This document shows positions 23,248 to 35,158 of a stretch of DNA of 64,000 bases, piece after piece. Position 1 is the stretch's first letter. The number at the start of each line of letters is the position of its first letter. The notes below the pieces were generated by a model. It did not search any database. It had not been told where the DNA came from and worked only from the letters and a program-made list of their open reading frames with translations. A program made the translations under genes and the position numbers. This stretch comes from Eucalyptus grandis (Eukaryota; Streptophyta; Magnoliopsida; Myrtales; Myrtaceae). The DNA lies in NCBI RefSeq assembly GCF_016545825.1, contig NC_052614.1, forward strand, positions 27,863,669 to 27,927,668. Direction: 5' to 3'.

Positions 23248-24464
23248 TAGAGGTGCCAAAATGGGCCTTAAACCCATAGATGACCCATTCAAAACATAAA
23301 TAAATCATTTATGAGTCACTTACATTTTGAAGAGACTAGTTAAATGGATTAAAAAATTGAAAGTTTAAGATAAACGAGTGTTAAATGGTTGGACTTAGAA
23401 TCCATTTCTAACCCAAGCATCACACCCTCTCTTTCCCTTTTTAACTTTATAAAAATATTTTTTAAAAATCGAAAATATAATTATTATTTTTTTATATTTC
23501 ATTTTTCTTTTCTTTTTATCTTTCTCTTTTTTTTTTTTTTTTTTTTTTTTCCTTTCTTCTTCTTCCTTCCTTAGCCAATGGCCGACGGTCGACAATCGGC
23601 CAAGCAAGGCATGAGCCGACTAACCTCAAGTGAGCCTCAAGTGAGGCCTCGGCCTCATCGACTTCTTTCTAGCGAGGCTCAAGCTCGTTGAATGGGCGAG
23701 GCCGAGGCCTTGCCGACAATTGGCAAGACTCAAGGGCACCGGCATTGGGCGAGCTCAAGCTTGCTAACATTTGGCGAGACTTGAGCTCGTTGGTGTCGAT
23801 GAGCTCGATATTGTTGATCTAGCAAGACCAAGACCTCTTCGATGACTAGTGAGACTCGAGCTTGCCAAAGATCGGGCAAGCTCAAGCTCACCTATGGCCG
23901 ATTGCTGATCGTCGTTATGGCTAGTAGCCGGCCAAAGAAAAAGAAAAAGAAAAAATAAATCATTAAAAATTATACTTTAAAAATTAAAAATAATTAAAAC
24001 TTCGATTTTTAAAAATAAAATAAACTAAAGATTCTATTTTTATAATAATAAAAACTAAAAGGAGTCAAGGACGAAATTTTAATGGTGTTTTTCATAACAA
24101 ACGGCAAAAATACTTTTCTAATTTATTTTTGAATTTCAAGCCAAAACCGAAAAAATTGTAATTTTCCTAAAAAAATACTTCTTGAAAAATATTTAAGAAA
24201 CAAATGAAGGCTTATTTAAAAAAATTATAAAATTTTTCCACTAAATTTATATTGCATGAAAGTGTTTTAGTAATACCATTTTTTTTTAATATTATAAGAA
24301 ATAAGCTTTCTTAAGTTTAGTTAAATGGGTATGATATGGGTTGGGAATGGGTTGGGTTGGGTATGAGTCAAAAATTTTAGACTATAATAAATGGGTCATA
24401 AACAAGTTAAATTGATCAATTGGGTAAGACCATTTATGATCCAACCCACTCATTTGACAAATCT
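23248..24464. mobile_element. MULE-like TIR element, second copy of the family in OPT gene 2
   Basis: It is flanked by the perfect 9-bp repeat ACTTGCATC (23239-23247 and 24465-24473). It starts TAGAGGTGCCAAAATGGG and the other end in reverse reads AGATTTGTCAAATGAGTGGG. The subterminal words about AAACCCA, TTAAATGG and the GC-richer core with GGCGAG and GGCCGA motifs match 15288-16221 in reverse orientation. It has no transposase, so it is non-autonomous. Confidence 0.75.
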
Positions 24465-24903
24465 ACTTGCATCGAGCCTGTTTGATAACTTCTATTCCCA
24501 CACATACTAAAACCGAACTCACATAACACGCAACCACCCGCTAAGCATAAATTGGACTAATCTTTTGCCTCACACTTAAAGGTTATTTCTTTGTGCTCAC
24601 TCGCTCGAAGTACATTCATGTCAAAGCAAAAAAATCGGTTCTTTCAACGATGTGAGTGCTATGTTCCATTCAAACTAGAAAAACATGAAGCGGGCGACAG
24701 ATGATGATCGATCCAATGAGTTCACTTTCATGCTCCGTCACTACTTGCATATTTACAAGCAATCAAACAACCCCACGAGATGAAGAAACAACCAATTTGG
24801 GATTTTGACTATGCATTCCAAAACTAGCCCATGAGGGAGGGAAGAAGAAGGAAACTCGCCAGAAGAGAGAGAAACACACGAACACTAGCAAAATGAGAGT
24901 ATC

Positions 24904-24958
<55 letters not shown>

Positions 24959-24959
24959 C
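24904..24959. repeat. (AG)n microsatellite
   Basis: A long AG dinucleotide run, interrupted once near 24941. Confidence 0.9.
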
Positions 24960-24963
24960 AAAA

Positions 24964-25110
24964 GTGCGACTGAAAGTCAAAGAGAGAGAAGCAAGTGAGT
25001 GCTAGAGCGGGGACACTTGCTTCATTGGTGATGACAGAGTGTGACTGAAAGTCAAAGAGAGAGAGGTGAGTGAGCGCTAGAGCAAGGGCACTTGCTTCAT
25101 TGGTGACGGC
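24964..25110. repeat. Tandem duplication, period about 75 bp
   Basis: Two head-to-tail copies start GTGYGACTGAAAGTCAAAGAG (24964 and 25039) and include CACTTGCTTCATTGGTGA. A partial third copy is visible near 25150-25190. The surrounding 24474-25550 has no supported gene; the long minus-strand open frame over it is low-complexity Ser/Leu and arises from the repeats. Confidence 0.7.
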
Positions 25111-25755
25111 AGGGAAGTAGCCACCTGTCGAACAGTGGAGTAGCAACAAGCGCGGAGAGAGAAGTGAGTGAGCGCCAAAGCAAGGGCGGCCATAATTAGC
25201 AACAATGGGGGAATGGCCGCTTGATGCACAGTAGAGCAGCAACAAGCACGAAGAGAGAAGATTTGGGATTCGAAATTTTGAAACCTTCATCAAGAGAAAG
25301 AAATGCTGGTTTGTAGTCGCTAGAGAGGAATGGGAAAGTGTATGCTTTTCTTTCCTTCTCAAAAGAAGGAAAGGGAAAAGTTTCATGCCGTAATAAGTGC
25401 ATTGCAAGGGAGAAAGAGAGTGTGTAGGCTAGGAGGAGAGAGAGCGTGTACAACCTAGGAGAAAGAGCGGAAAGAAGGCTAGAGAGAAGAGAGAAGAGAA
25501 GAAGGCAGAAGACATCAAGTGGGCCCATGCCTCCACATAGCACCTTGTGAGTAGTCAGAGACCACGTTGGCTTGGCGATCCAAGATCACCTAATGTTTTT
25601 TCCGAGTAGTCACATCCACATTTATTAATTTTTTATTTCCATTTTATACAATAAGTCCAAGAAAATTCATGTTTTATATATACACACACGAATGCGATTC
25701 CCACGTATGGTTGAATTTGAGCCGTTTGTAATTTGTGTCTCCAGCTCAGCTAGAG

Positions 25756-28012
25756 TTTTTTTTTTTTTTTTGGTCAAAAAAGGCAATATTATTACTACCG
25801 AAAAGTAGAAGAAGCGTTTTGCATAATATCAAAGGACAACATTTCACACAAAACCAAATGAGGATTGAGAACCCAATCCGAAGGGAGTGAATCAGCCTAA
25901 TGGGCCTTCGCGGCCCTGTCCGCTACCTTGTTCATTTCCCTCTTGCAGTGGTCGATCTTGAGATTAGGGCAACGCTAGAGCAACACCGTGCAGTCTTCAA
26001 TCAAAGATCTAATCTCCCAAGGCGGCAGTTCAGGATTACGAATTGCCTCAACAAGAGCTAAGCAATCGATTTCCAAGATCATCCGATCTGAGTTTTTCCC
26101 CGTCTGCAGCAAGAAGTGGATCGTGTGGTTTAACGCCATTGCCTCTGCTTGCAGGGCAGAGGAGACGACCACCGATCGAGCAAAGCCATCGATTAAAATG
26201 CCTGATGAGCTTCGGCAAACGCAAGTGATCGATGCTTCTCCACTGTGAGGCTGGTAAGCTGCGCCAAAACGGGTTCTGATTTGGTTGCTACACTCTTTGT
26301 CTCTATTTCTGCCGAGATGGGCTCCGGTTTGCTATAGTGCTAGCTATGGCTATCTGCACTATTTGATCCGATTGGGGTTGCTGCTGGCGAAAGATGAAGT
26401 TATTTCGGGCCTTCCAAATGTGCCAGAAGATGGATGCGATCGTTTCCAAGTCAGGTGAGTCACCTCTGTGTTCTGTTAATTTGACCAGCCATGCTTCTAT
26501 CCGATGTACTCCACTATTGTGATGCTTGATGTTGATTTCTGGATGTTCCCATATTTGTTGTGTCCAATGGCAAAACAAGAACAGATGTTCTAGTGTCTCA
26601 GTAGCCTAATCTTCGCATAAACTGTAGATGGGATCTTGTATAATGTGTCGATGATGGAGGTTTTCTCGAGTAGGCAAAGCATTATGACATACTGACCATA
26701 GAAAATAACATATTTTTGGTGATGAGTTCATTTTCCATATTTCATTCCACAGTTTGCAAGGTATCTGAAAAGAGGACGATGCTTGATTTTGGTTATGATT
26801 GACTTGTTGCTTCCATAGAATATTATAGCAACTCTATACCGTAAAAGAGCCATTTTGCTTGCCTCGCCAAATGAGTCTATCCTTTGTATGTTGTGGTCGA
26901 ATTGGGATAGATGTAATCTTTGCCACTATATGACTATCAAAATTTTATCTTAGGAGAGGAGTATTCCACTCATTGCTGTTCTGAACCATTAAATTTGTGA
27001 CTGTTTTCGATTCTCCTCTAGGCGTAGGTCCCCCAATGATGCCAGAGGCCAACCATCTATCTTGTAGAATTTTGATATGAGTTCCATCCCCCACAGACCG
27101 TTGCATATGTTCTACAATTAAATCCCATCCTATTAGTATGCTTTGCCAAGCCCATAAGGGTCGAGCACCTTTCAATGCATTCCAAAATTCTTGAAAAGGA
27201 AAATACAATCCTTTCAATACTCTACTAGACATAGATAAAGGTTGTTGCAATAATCTCCATACTTGTTTGCCTAGTAAGGCTTTATTGAAAGCAATAAGGT
27301 CTCGAAAACCCAAACCCCCCTCATCTTTTCTGTTTTAAAGTGCTTCTCACTTCATGCAATGAATACCAGATCTATTGTTACTAGATTTCCACCAGAATCT
27401 GGATATTTGTTGTTCAATTGTTCTACAAATTGACACTAGGATTTTGAAAATGGACATAGCATAACTTGGAATTGCTTGCGCAACTGACTTGATTAAAACT
27501 TCCTTGCCCCCTTTTGATATCAACCTCTCTTTCCAGCCTTCTAGCTTGGATTGCACCCAACCCAATATCCATGCAAACATTTCCTTTTTAAATTGTCCCC
27601 AATCTGAAGGTATACCAAGATACTTGCCAGTTTTGGCTAGCAGTGGGACTCTAAGTTCTCTAGCTAAATTCTCTTGCAAGCTAATAGGACACAGCTTACT
27701 AAAAAACATACCTGATTTGTTGCGATTCACTATTTGTCCTCTAGCTAAGCAGTATTCATTTATCACATTAGCTAAATTCTAACACTCTAGGGTTTTTCCT
27801 GCTAGAAAGAAAATAGCATCATCTGTGAAAAACAAATGAGATCGGATAGGGCACCATCGGTTTAGTTTCATACCTTTGAAACTCCCCATATCCACTGCCT
27901 GGTTAATAAGCAAGGATAAGGCATTGGCCATCAGTATAAACAAATAAGTTGATAGAGGATCTCCTTGTCTCAGACCCCGTGACGGATGAAAATAGGGTAG
28001 AACTTCACCATT
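25756..28012 (-). mobile_element. 5'-truncated L1-type LINE (non-LTR retrotransposon)
   Basis: Read on the minus strand from about 28010 it encodes reverse-transcriptase motifs GLRQGDPLS and FFTDD (usually FADD). It continues with the C-terminal RT part (27347-27766, with NKSG and the GKEVLIK-like stretch), a further segment (26945-27313, GFRDL..FNKALLGKQVWRLL), a zf-RVT-like part (26303-26578) and an RNase H-like part (25975-26172, with QAEAMAL and EIDCLAL). A T16 run at 25756-25771 is its poly(A) tail. Stops and frame shifts separate the pieces. The 5' part with endonuclease is missing, so it is a dead-on-arrival copy. The flanking sequence before the T-run matches 41500-41640. Confidence 0.88.
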
Positions 28013-28233
28013 GAATGGAAGAAAACCAAGAAAAGACGAATGGAAGAAAAATTAAATTCGAAGGCACGATGATGTTTTTTCCTTCCTCATTGATTTGTGC
28101 GAAACGGAAGAATTCCTCCCGATTGAAGATGTATTCGAATGCATTCAACAAATTACCAACTCTTTTTTTGCAAAGCATATAGGATATGCACACTTCTCGT
28201 GTATAATTCATTCAAAAAAAAAAAGATAGCGTG
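28013..28233. repeat. Segmental duplicate, left part (pair at about 41700-42080)
   Basis: The words CACGATGATGTT, TCCCGATTGAAGATG.ATT.GAATGCATTCAA and the following GTTCATT..GGTAAAGAT recur at about 41715 and 41965-42085. No gene is visible. The duplicate resumes after the Copia element at 30945. Confidence 0.7.
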
Positions 28234-28238
28234 AATGG

Positions 28239-30939
28239 TAAAGATAGTAAAGGAAGTTTTGATTTTTTATTTTTCTTTATGCTTCCATTGATATACAAAA
28301 TAAGTTTAAATAGATATACAATTACATGATGGGATTAAAATTGATTCCTTAATTTGAGGAAAGAATCCTCAAATTGAGGAAAAAATTTTAAATCCAAAAT
28401 TTGGATTTGAATTTAAAATTTTGAGTGAGGCGGAAGAGATCAAGTTGCTTAATTTTAGGATGATATGTCATCATCCCCTCACAAGCTGAGCACGGTTGGT
28501 TGAAGGTGAAGTTTGGTCTACAAAAATCTAATGCGATGAGAACTAGATTGTAGGCGATAGAGATTGCAGAAATGTTATCATACCAGATGGTGAGTGGCAT
28601 AAAAAGTGGGCAATGCAGTTCACATAACAAAGAGCATAACCAAACTAATTTAGCTGTAATGCGAGCTAGACATTGGTACTGAGCTTCAGATGAAGAACAT
28701 GCCACCATGACCTACTTCTTAGCACTCCAGAAAATGGGGTTTAAACCAAAGAAAACATAGAACCCACTAGTAGATCGTCAATCAATGGAGAAACTTGCCT
28801 AATTGACATCATAGTGAGTAGTGAGCTGGTGTTGGCCTAGATGAAAGTGAAGATTGTGAATGATTGTGCCTTTTAAATAACATAAAATTCATTTGACTGC
28901 CACAAGATGAACCTCAGTAGGTGACTCTAGGAACTGACAGACTTAATTGATGGCAAAAGAAATGTCTGGACACGTCAGAGTAATGTATTGCAATGCTCCA
29001 ACAAGACTCCAATAAAGAATGAAATCCGACAATAGAGAGCCATCAACTTGGCCAAGCTTTTGAGATACAGCAGGCATTGGGACTAGTTTACATCCTCCAT
29101 ATTTGCACACTCCAGAACATCCATAAATACATAAACTGATTGAGTTGTATGCCTTTGAAATTATGTGTTACCTAACACCAAGAAAAAAATAAAGAAGTTT
29201 GAGGTCCTTTATGTAGAAATGATACCCGAGGTATGAAATTAATTATTGCAATGCTTAAGTATCATTGTCAGTGAATATAATATTATCAACGTATAGGCAG
29301 AGATATATGGTTATGTGTCCTTGTTGGACGATGAACAATGATGGATCAAAGTTGGAGATGGTAAATCCAAAATCATTGGTATTGAATTAAACATTTTACA
29401 ACAGGCTCAAGGGGCTTGATGGAGGCCATAAATGAATTTCTTCATATAACAGACATGATTAGGTTTGCATGGATCGACATAGCCTAGAGGTTGGGGCATG
29501 AACACAATTTCCTACAAATCACCATGTAAAAATGCACATTTGACATCCAATTTTCAAAGTGGCCAATTGTGAGAGACCATAAGAGATCAAATGATTTGAA
29601 TAGTGGTAGATTTCACCACAAGACTTAAGGTTTCAATAAAATCAACACTTGGCTCTTGATGAAGTCCTTAGCAACAAGGCAAGTCATGTAACGATTAAGG
29701 GTACATTTAGTAACATTTTTATTTCGGGAAACAATTTCTTTTTAGAAAAAAAAAATCTATTTTTATTTCCTATAATAGTTTCTGAGTAAAAGAACGCATT
29801 TGATAACTATACAAAATCTCTATTCCTGCAATAGAAAAGAATAGGTATGCTTTATGACTCACAAATTTTTGTGATGTAAATATTTTAATTTTTTAATATT
29901 TTTTAGATTTTTTTTTTTTTTCCTTTTTTTTTTTTCCTCTTCTAGTTGATGGTAGTGATCGCGACCAGCAATCAATGACCAAGTGGTTGAAACGGTAGCA
30001 AGAAGCAAGCAACAATCGACAACTATGACCGATTAGAAGAGGAAGAAGGGAAAAAAAGAAGAGAAAATAATGACTTATTCTAGAAATTATTCCTATATCT
30101 TATTTCTATTCAAAATATATTTCCTAGCTATTTTTTTTTTTATTTCGGAGAATAGAAAAATTAGCCGATGTTACTAAACTTAATTATGTTCATTTTTTGT
30201 TATGGAAAATAAAAGAGCAGAAATTTGAAGAAATACAAATATTACTAAACGGAGCCTAATAGAGCCATCCGGATTTTGTTTATCTCAAAATATCCATTTG
30301 CAACCCACTATGTTCATAGTAGAATTATAAGGGACCAAACACCATGTTTGTTGCCATTGAAGAGAGGTAAACTCTTGATCCATGGCATGGTGCCATTGAA
30401 GGTCCTTAACTGCTTGGGAGTGACATGTTGGTTCCGAGATATGATTGGCAATAAGTGCAAGCAAAATGTAGGAAATGGCCTATGATTTGATAATACTAGA
30501 CTTAGATCTTATTTGCATTAGATGAGTGGAAGGAGGGACAGGTTGATTGTTAATAGGAGGAGGAAGGGGTTGGCCAAAGGTCTAGAAATGTTTGAAATCG
30601 ATAGGTAGGGATTGAATTAGGGTATTAACAATGCTAGTGCTTCAGAATTGGTGGAGAGAGCCATGAGGAAAGAAGCAGAATCATAAGTAATGCTATTACG
30701 CAAAGCACTTTGATACCATAAAGACTGTAAAGGAAGCTTTAATTTTGATTTTCCTTGATGCTTCTATCGATATGCAAAATGAGTTTAAATAGATATACAA
30801 TTACATGATGAGATCAAAATTGATTCTGTAAATCAAGGAAAGAATCCTCAAATTGAGGAAAGAATTTTAAGTTCAAAATTTGAATTTTGAGAGAGGTAGA
30901 AGAGATCTAGTTGCTTGATTTTATGACCATATGTTATCA
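28239..30939 (-). mobile_element. Truncated Ty1/Copia LTR retrotransposon with both LTRs
   Basis: Flanked by the 5-bp repeat AATGG (28234-28238 and 30940-30944). On the minus strand the 5' LTR is 30719-30939 and the 3' LTR 28239-28473; they share TGATRACATAT at the start and CTTTAC..TCTTTA at the end. A primer-binding site TGGTATCAAAGTGC (30705-30718) follows the 5' LTR, and a purine tract GTGAGGGGA precedes the 3' LTR. Coding relics are Copia RT (KPNHVCYMKKFIYGLHQAP near 29430; GCKWIF-like near 30290; ALQYITLTCPDISFAINQV near 28970) and RNase H (SSSEAQYQCLA near 28690). Gag, protease and integrase are missing and stops are frequent, so it is inactive. Confidence 0.87.
29699..30256. mobile_element. 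Tourist-like (PIF/Harbinger) MITE nested in the Copia element
   Basis: The 558-bp element splits the Copia reverse-transcriptase sequence and is flanked by TAA (29696-29698 and 30257-30259). Its ends are inverted repeats: GGGTACATTTAGTAAC at one end and GGCTCCGTTTAGTAAT reading in from the other. A 3-bp TAA duplication with a GGC/GGG..TTTAGTAA terminus fits Tourist-like MITEs. Removing it and one TAA restores the Copia frame between the Asp-Gly-Ser and Arg-Tyr codons. Confidence 0.8.
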
Positions 30940-30944
30940 AATGG

Positions 30945-32400
30945 TTGTTAAACTTCGACTCAATGCACAATGCCAACCCTAACTTTTAATTTGATCAATG
31001 TGGTCCATAACTTATTGCTAAATATCCAATAGAATCCTTCTATATGCTCTAACGGCAAATCAAGCATTATCCAATGACATGGATTAACACAGACTAAGTT
31101 AAACTCCTAAAACTAATGGGTTAAATTAACATACCCATCTACTTTGGAAATGACCCAAAAAAAAAAAAAAAATGGGCGTCAATATGTCCGACATTGTTTA
31201 ATGATGTGAATTACTATATCATAATTTGAGATAATATCTTACTTGGATAATTCACATGTGACTTTTTTAATGATGTGAATTATTATATCATAATTTGAGA
31301 TAATATCTTACTTGGATAATTCACATGTGACTTTTTGTTTTTGCTCACCATTCAAACTTTACATGATTGTTGTCAAAAAAAAAAAAAAAAAAAAAAAAAC
31401 TTTACATGATTGGGAATTATGATAGTAAATTTCATGAACTTGTATTAATGGAAAGACAACATTAAACATCCGCTTATAGTTTATGAACTATATTGAACAT
31501 TTACTAATAATTTAAGGATCACATTAAACAAATTAAAAATCTGTGAACAATTGCACATTAGACTAAATTTCATGGACCATTTGCATCATTTCCCCAAGGA
31601 CTCATGTCGTTTTCTAGCAGCTCGTGAGGGCATGACGTCGCATGAGACAATTTTACAAAAATCCCCAGCTGAGGTTGGATGAAGGGACTATTTTCTCGCA
31701 ATTTTTATGATATTATTTCCCCTTTATAAGCTATTAAACAATCTATTCGCATCCATAGAAAATGATGTGAAACGTGGAATGTACGTACATACATCCATAC
31801 GCATATACAAAGATATATACATACACATACGTATTGAATGGTGCTAGTCAGTGTTTCAAAATACTCATTTAGTATAACAAACATGTCCTTTTGGGCCCAA
31901 AAGGATGTGTTGGGCCTATCTTGTAAGTATCTCCCATTAGGCCACCGAATTGTGTTGTTGGTGGGCCGATATGCTCAAACATGCCATTTTGAATTTGGGT
32001 CAATGGGCTGAGCTTGAGAGGTTGGTGGGGGTATGAAAATCAAGATTTGTTATTTCATCCGATTGATTGGATTGTCATATGTCATGATTACAAATTGAGG
32101 CATCAACTCTTAGACAAATGAGAGGCGTTGGCTTCAAGGTTGGACATAGATTATTGATTATGATGAGGATGATGCCACTTTATTTTCTCTGACATAAAAG
32201 TGAAATTATAAAAAGTTAGAAACTGCTCCTGACACGGCATCAATTGAGTCTAAGGGAAACGAAGGATTTATGTACTCGAACCATCTTAAAGATATTTTTT
32301 GTGTAATCATAAGTTAAGATATAGTAAATTTCAAAATGAGACGCCAGAGATTTATTTAATTTTGTATTGATCATTACAACAATTTCAAATCGAAATTCTT
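30945..32400. repeat. Segmental duplicate, right part (pair at 42085-42388 and 46050-47090)
   Basis: Long ordered similarity: CCCTAACTTTTAATTTGATCA, ACATTTACTAATAA, GGTTGGATGAAGGGA, GAATGGTGCTAGTC and TTGGGCCTATCTTGTAAGT all recur in order in the second copy. No gene is visible in either copy. Confidence 0.75.
31199..31336. repeat. Tandem duplication of 69 bp
   Basis: Two near-identical head-to-tail copies begin TAATGATGTGAATTA (31199 and 31268) and end GGATAATTCACATGTGACTTT. They differ at one position near the start, so the duplication is recent. Confidence 0.9.
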
Positions 32401-33387
32401 CCTACCTTTCCTCTTCTCTCATTCTATGGGCGAGGCCTAGGGCCGTGGGTGAGTCAACCTCATCAACCGCAGACAAGAAAGGTCTCACTCACAATAAGGA
32501 GGTCATGGCAAGGTTGGCCACCTCAAATCAAGGTTGAAGTGTGGCGGTGAGGCTCAATCAAGCCTAACAACCATCGGTAGAGAGAGAGAGGGCACCTAAG
32601 ATGAAGGGGTAGGACCATGAGACGCCTTGTGAAGGCTTGCGGGTTGGGGCCAAGGCCAACCTCACTAGCCACAAGTGAAGGTGGCCATGGAATCCCTAGC
32701 CGCAGGCGAGACCATTCTAACTCCTGGCCAACAAGCGCTAGCTAGGCTGCCTTTGCCCAAAACCTGGGCAAGGCCTTCGCAACCTTCACCAATTACTGTG
32801 GAGGAAGAGAATAAGAAAAGTAGGAAGAAAAGGAAAATAAAAAATTCGAAGAAAAAAAAAAAGAAAATATTATTAAAAATTACCATGTCAACATCAATCG
32901 GACAGTCGGGGCCGATTAGCGTCTACATCGATGTCGGTCAGCGTCCACATCGGAGCTGATCTACTCAAACTAGCCGAATGGACTAGATTAATACAAATAT
33001 AAAAGGTTTAGAATTGAATTAACACAATTCTAATGGGTTTCAGATTATCATTTTTTGGAAATTTTTCCTTCTTAGAATATACCTCTCTTTGCCATTTTGT
33101 GACGCTGATGATGCATAAATGAGAGCTCCCCACCCGAAAAAGAGATCTTTGCTTTTATTTCATTTTTTTCCTTTTGCTAAATCGACATATGTTTAACAGC
33201 CTAAAATGGAAGAATCTATAATGATTGAAAGAGATTCTATAGTGCACCTATTCAAGTTTTCAAATGAATCGATGAATTATCTAACATTTCTACAAAGCGT
33301 AATGTGAACATGTATGTCTCTTGTTTAGTTCATTAAGTCATGAAAGAAACAACCCTTATACTTTCTAGCAATTTATCAATTATTATT
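32401..33387. other. Repeat-like intergenic stretch
   Basis: A GC-richer core (32430-32780) with GGCGAGGCC and GTGGCCA words resembles the cores of the MULE-like elements, but I could not define ends. The segment 33060-33190 matches about 41790-41930. No gene is visible. Confidence 0.4.
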
Positions 33388-34508
33388 GGAAGCGCATAGC
33401 AAAAAGCCGATACCTTCATTTAGGGAGATCGCTAAGAGGAAGCCCACACTCGAGCCCGTTAATATATTTAGTTGTATCTACCTTCACTCAAAAGCTTGAG
33501 CCAATAAGTTACTGGCCAACTATGATATATTAATTGATTTACATCACATCAATTCTCTGATGTAGGATTTCTCTAATACAGCTTACTCACACGTGTATCG
33601 TAACAATCTCTCCTCACATATAAACTTAGTGTTAGGTTTGCTCCTCCTTAATTCAGGCATCCTTCTGCATCAATTTCCTATAGGCCCGCGTTGCTACACG
33701 ACAACACCTACTTGCCCCGAAACTGCAACCATGCGCTCTAACACCATTTGTTGAGTGGGTCATTCCCAATTGGAGAGGCCAATGCAATTATGTATATTTA
33801 TAGTAGAATATGTGTAGTAGTGAGTGTGTAATAAATAAATAAATAAAAATGGGAAGAAAATCAAGAGATTCGATATCTCAACATGATCTTTCATATCCAG
33901 CAAATTGAGAAAGATCAAGAAACAAATCAAATTGATCTTCCCACATCCAGAAAATCACAAGAGATTAGGAAATAAATCAACATGATTTTCATATCATACA
34001 ATTCCAAGTGGGATTGCATTTGCTCCTATAAATAGAAGTCCTTCTCAACGGAGAAGAACATACAAAAAGGCAAGAATATCATAGTAACATAGCGTAGCGG
34101 TAGAAAAAGTCTTCTTCTTCCAAGAAAGCTATCTTTGAGTAAGTTATTCAATTTGTGAGAAATTCAGATTCACAAATTTAAGATAGTGAGAGATCCACCT
34201 TAGGATGAAGTTTTATCCCATTTATAATAGTGAAATTTAAAGTGGACTACGGTCCCATGGTTTTTCCCTTCGCCTTGGAGGGTTTTTCACATTAAAATTC
34301 TTGTGTTATTTACTATTCATCTATATCGCTTTCATATAATATTTTATCCTATTTACTTTTCACAAAATAGTAGTGGGAAAATTATCTAGGCCTTCTTCGC
34401 AAATATCGTTCTTTTCCCAACAAATGGTATATATTAACAGGCTCAAATTTAAGCTCCCTTTTAGCGATCTCCCTAGGTGAAAGTATTTGATTTCTACTAC
34501 GCACTTCC
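33388..34508. repeat. Large inverted-repeat element with a solo-LTR-like interior
   Basis: The left arm (33388-33473, starts GGAAGCGCATAG) and right arm (about 34430-34508, reverse starts GGAAGTGCGTAG) are inverted copies sharing TAGGGAGATCGCTAA and GTTAATATAT. Inner words CACCATTTGTTGAGTGGG (33742-33759) and CCCAACAAATGGTAT (about 34417-34431) continue the symmetry. The interior has a CTATAAATAGAAG promoter-like word at 34034 and TGTTGAG...CCCAACA ends, like a Copia LTR. About 270 bp are extra in the left arm. I found no convincing target duplication. Confidence 0.5.
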
Positions 34509-35158
34509 AATTGTTACCTCTCTCTTGTGATTACTAGTAAATTCAAGGTCGCAAAGCATGGGATGTCTTTAATAAAATCCATAATTGAAGTAGGATGATT
34601 GAATTATTTTTCCCAATACGATTCCAAAATCTTTTTCCCCTTTATAAGTTAGTAAAATATCTATCTCACCCACAGAAATGCATACATCACGGGGAATACA
34701 CGTACATACAAACATATCATATATATGTAATCTCTATATACATATCAAATCATTCTTATAAGTAATTTTAAATTCTGGTTAAGTATATCCAACACATTCT
34801 TTGAGATAGTTTGAAGATTGCAAGGTAATGCGTATCAAAACCAAATCTTTTTTAAGATGGCTTTAATTGGATTGAATTATTTATTACAAGATTTGAGAAG
34901 AAGTAATTGATATCAAGAGACTGACAGGGTTACTTGGCGATTCCTTACCACATAATACAATCTTATTTCTTACAAGTAACATACTATTATCTTGATAAAT
35001 CACAATCATCAAATCTGACACCACTAAAAGAAAACAGAATTGTTGAAACGCCTAAAACTGTCGAGTGAATGGAATAGTCTGTACAACTAATGTAGAACCA
35101 CACTGATCAAGGCTAACTTTTTTCCTGTAAGTAATACATCTAGAAAGAGCTTCATGTA
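34509..35158. other. Downstream flank of OPT gene 3
   Basis: From about 34690 it is a diverged copy of the flank seen at 564-1182 and 10885-11507 (CACATATCAAATCAT, GGTTAAGTATATCCAACACATTC, GACTGACAGGG.TACTTG). No gene is visible. Confidence 0.6.

Noticed and set aside
24763..25407. Minus-strand open frame of 214 codons
   Set aside because: It is low-complexity Ser/Leu sequence created by the AG microsatellite and the 75-bp tandem repeats; no family resemblance and no splice or promoter context.
33379..34517. Target-site duplication for the inverted-repeat element
   Set aside because: Flanks AATTATTATT and AATTGTTACC agree at only about 7 of 10 positions in AT-rich sequence, which is not better than chance.
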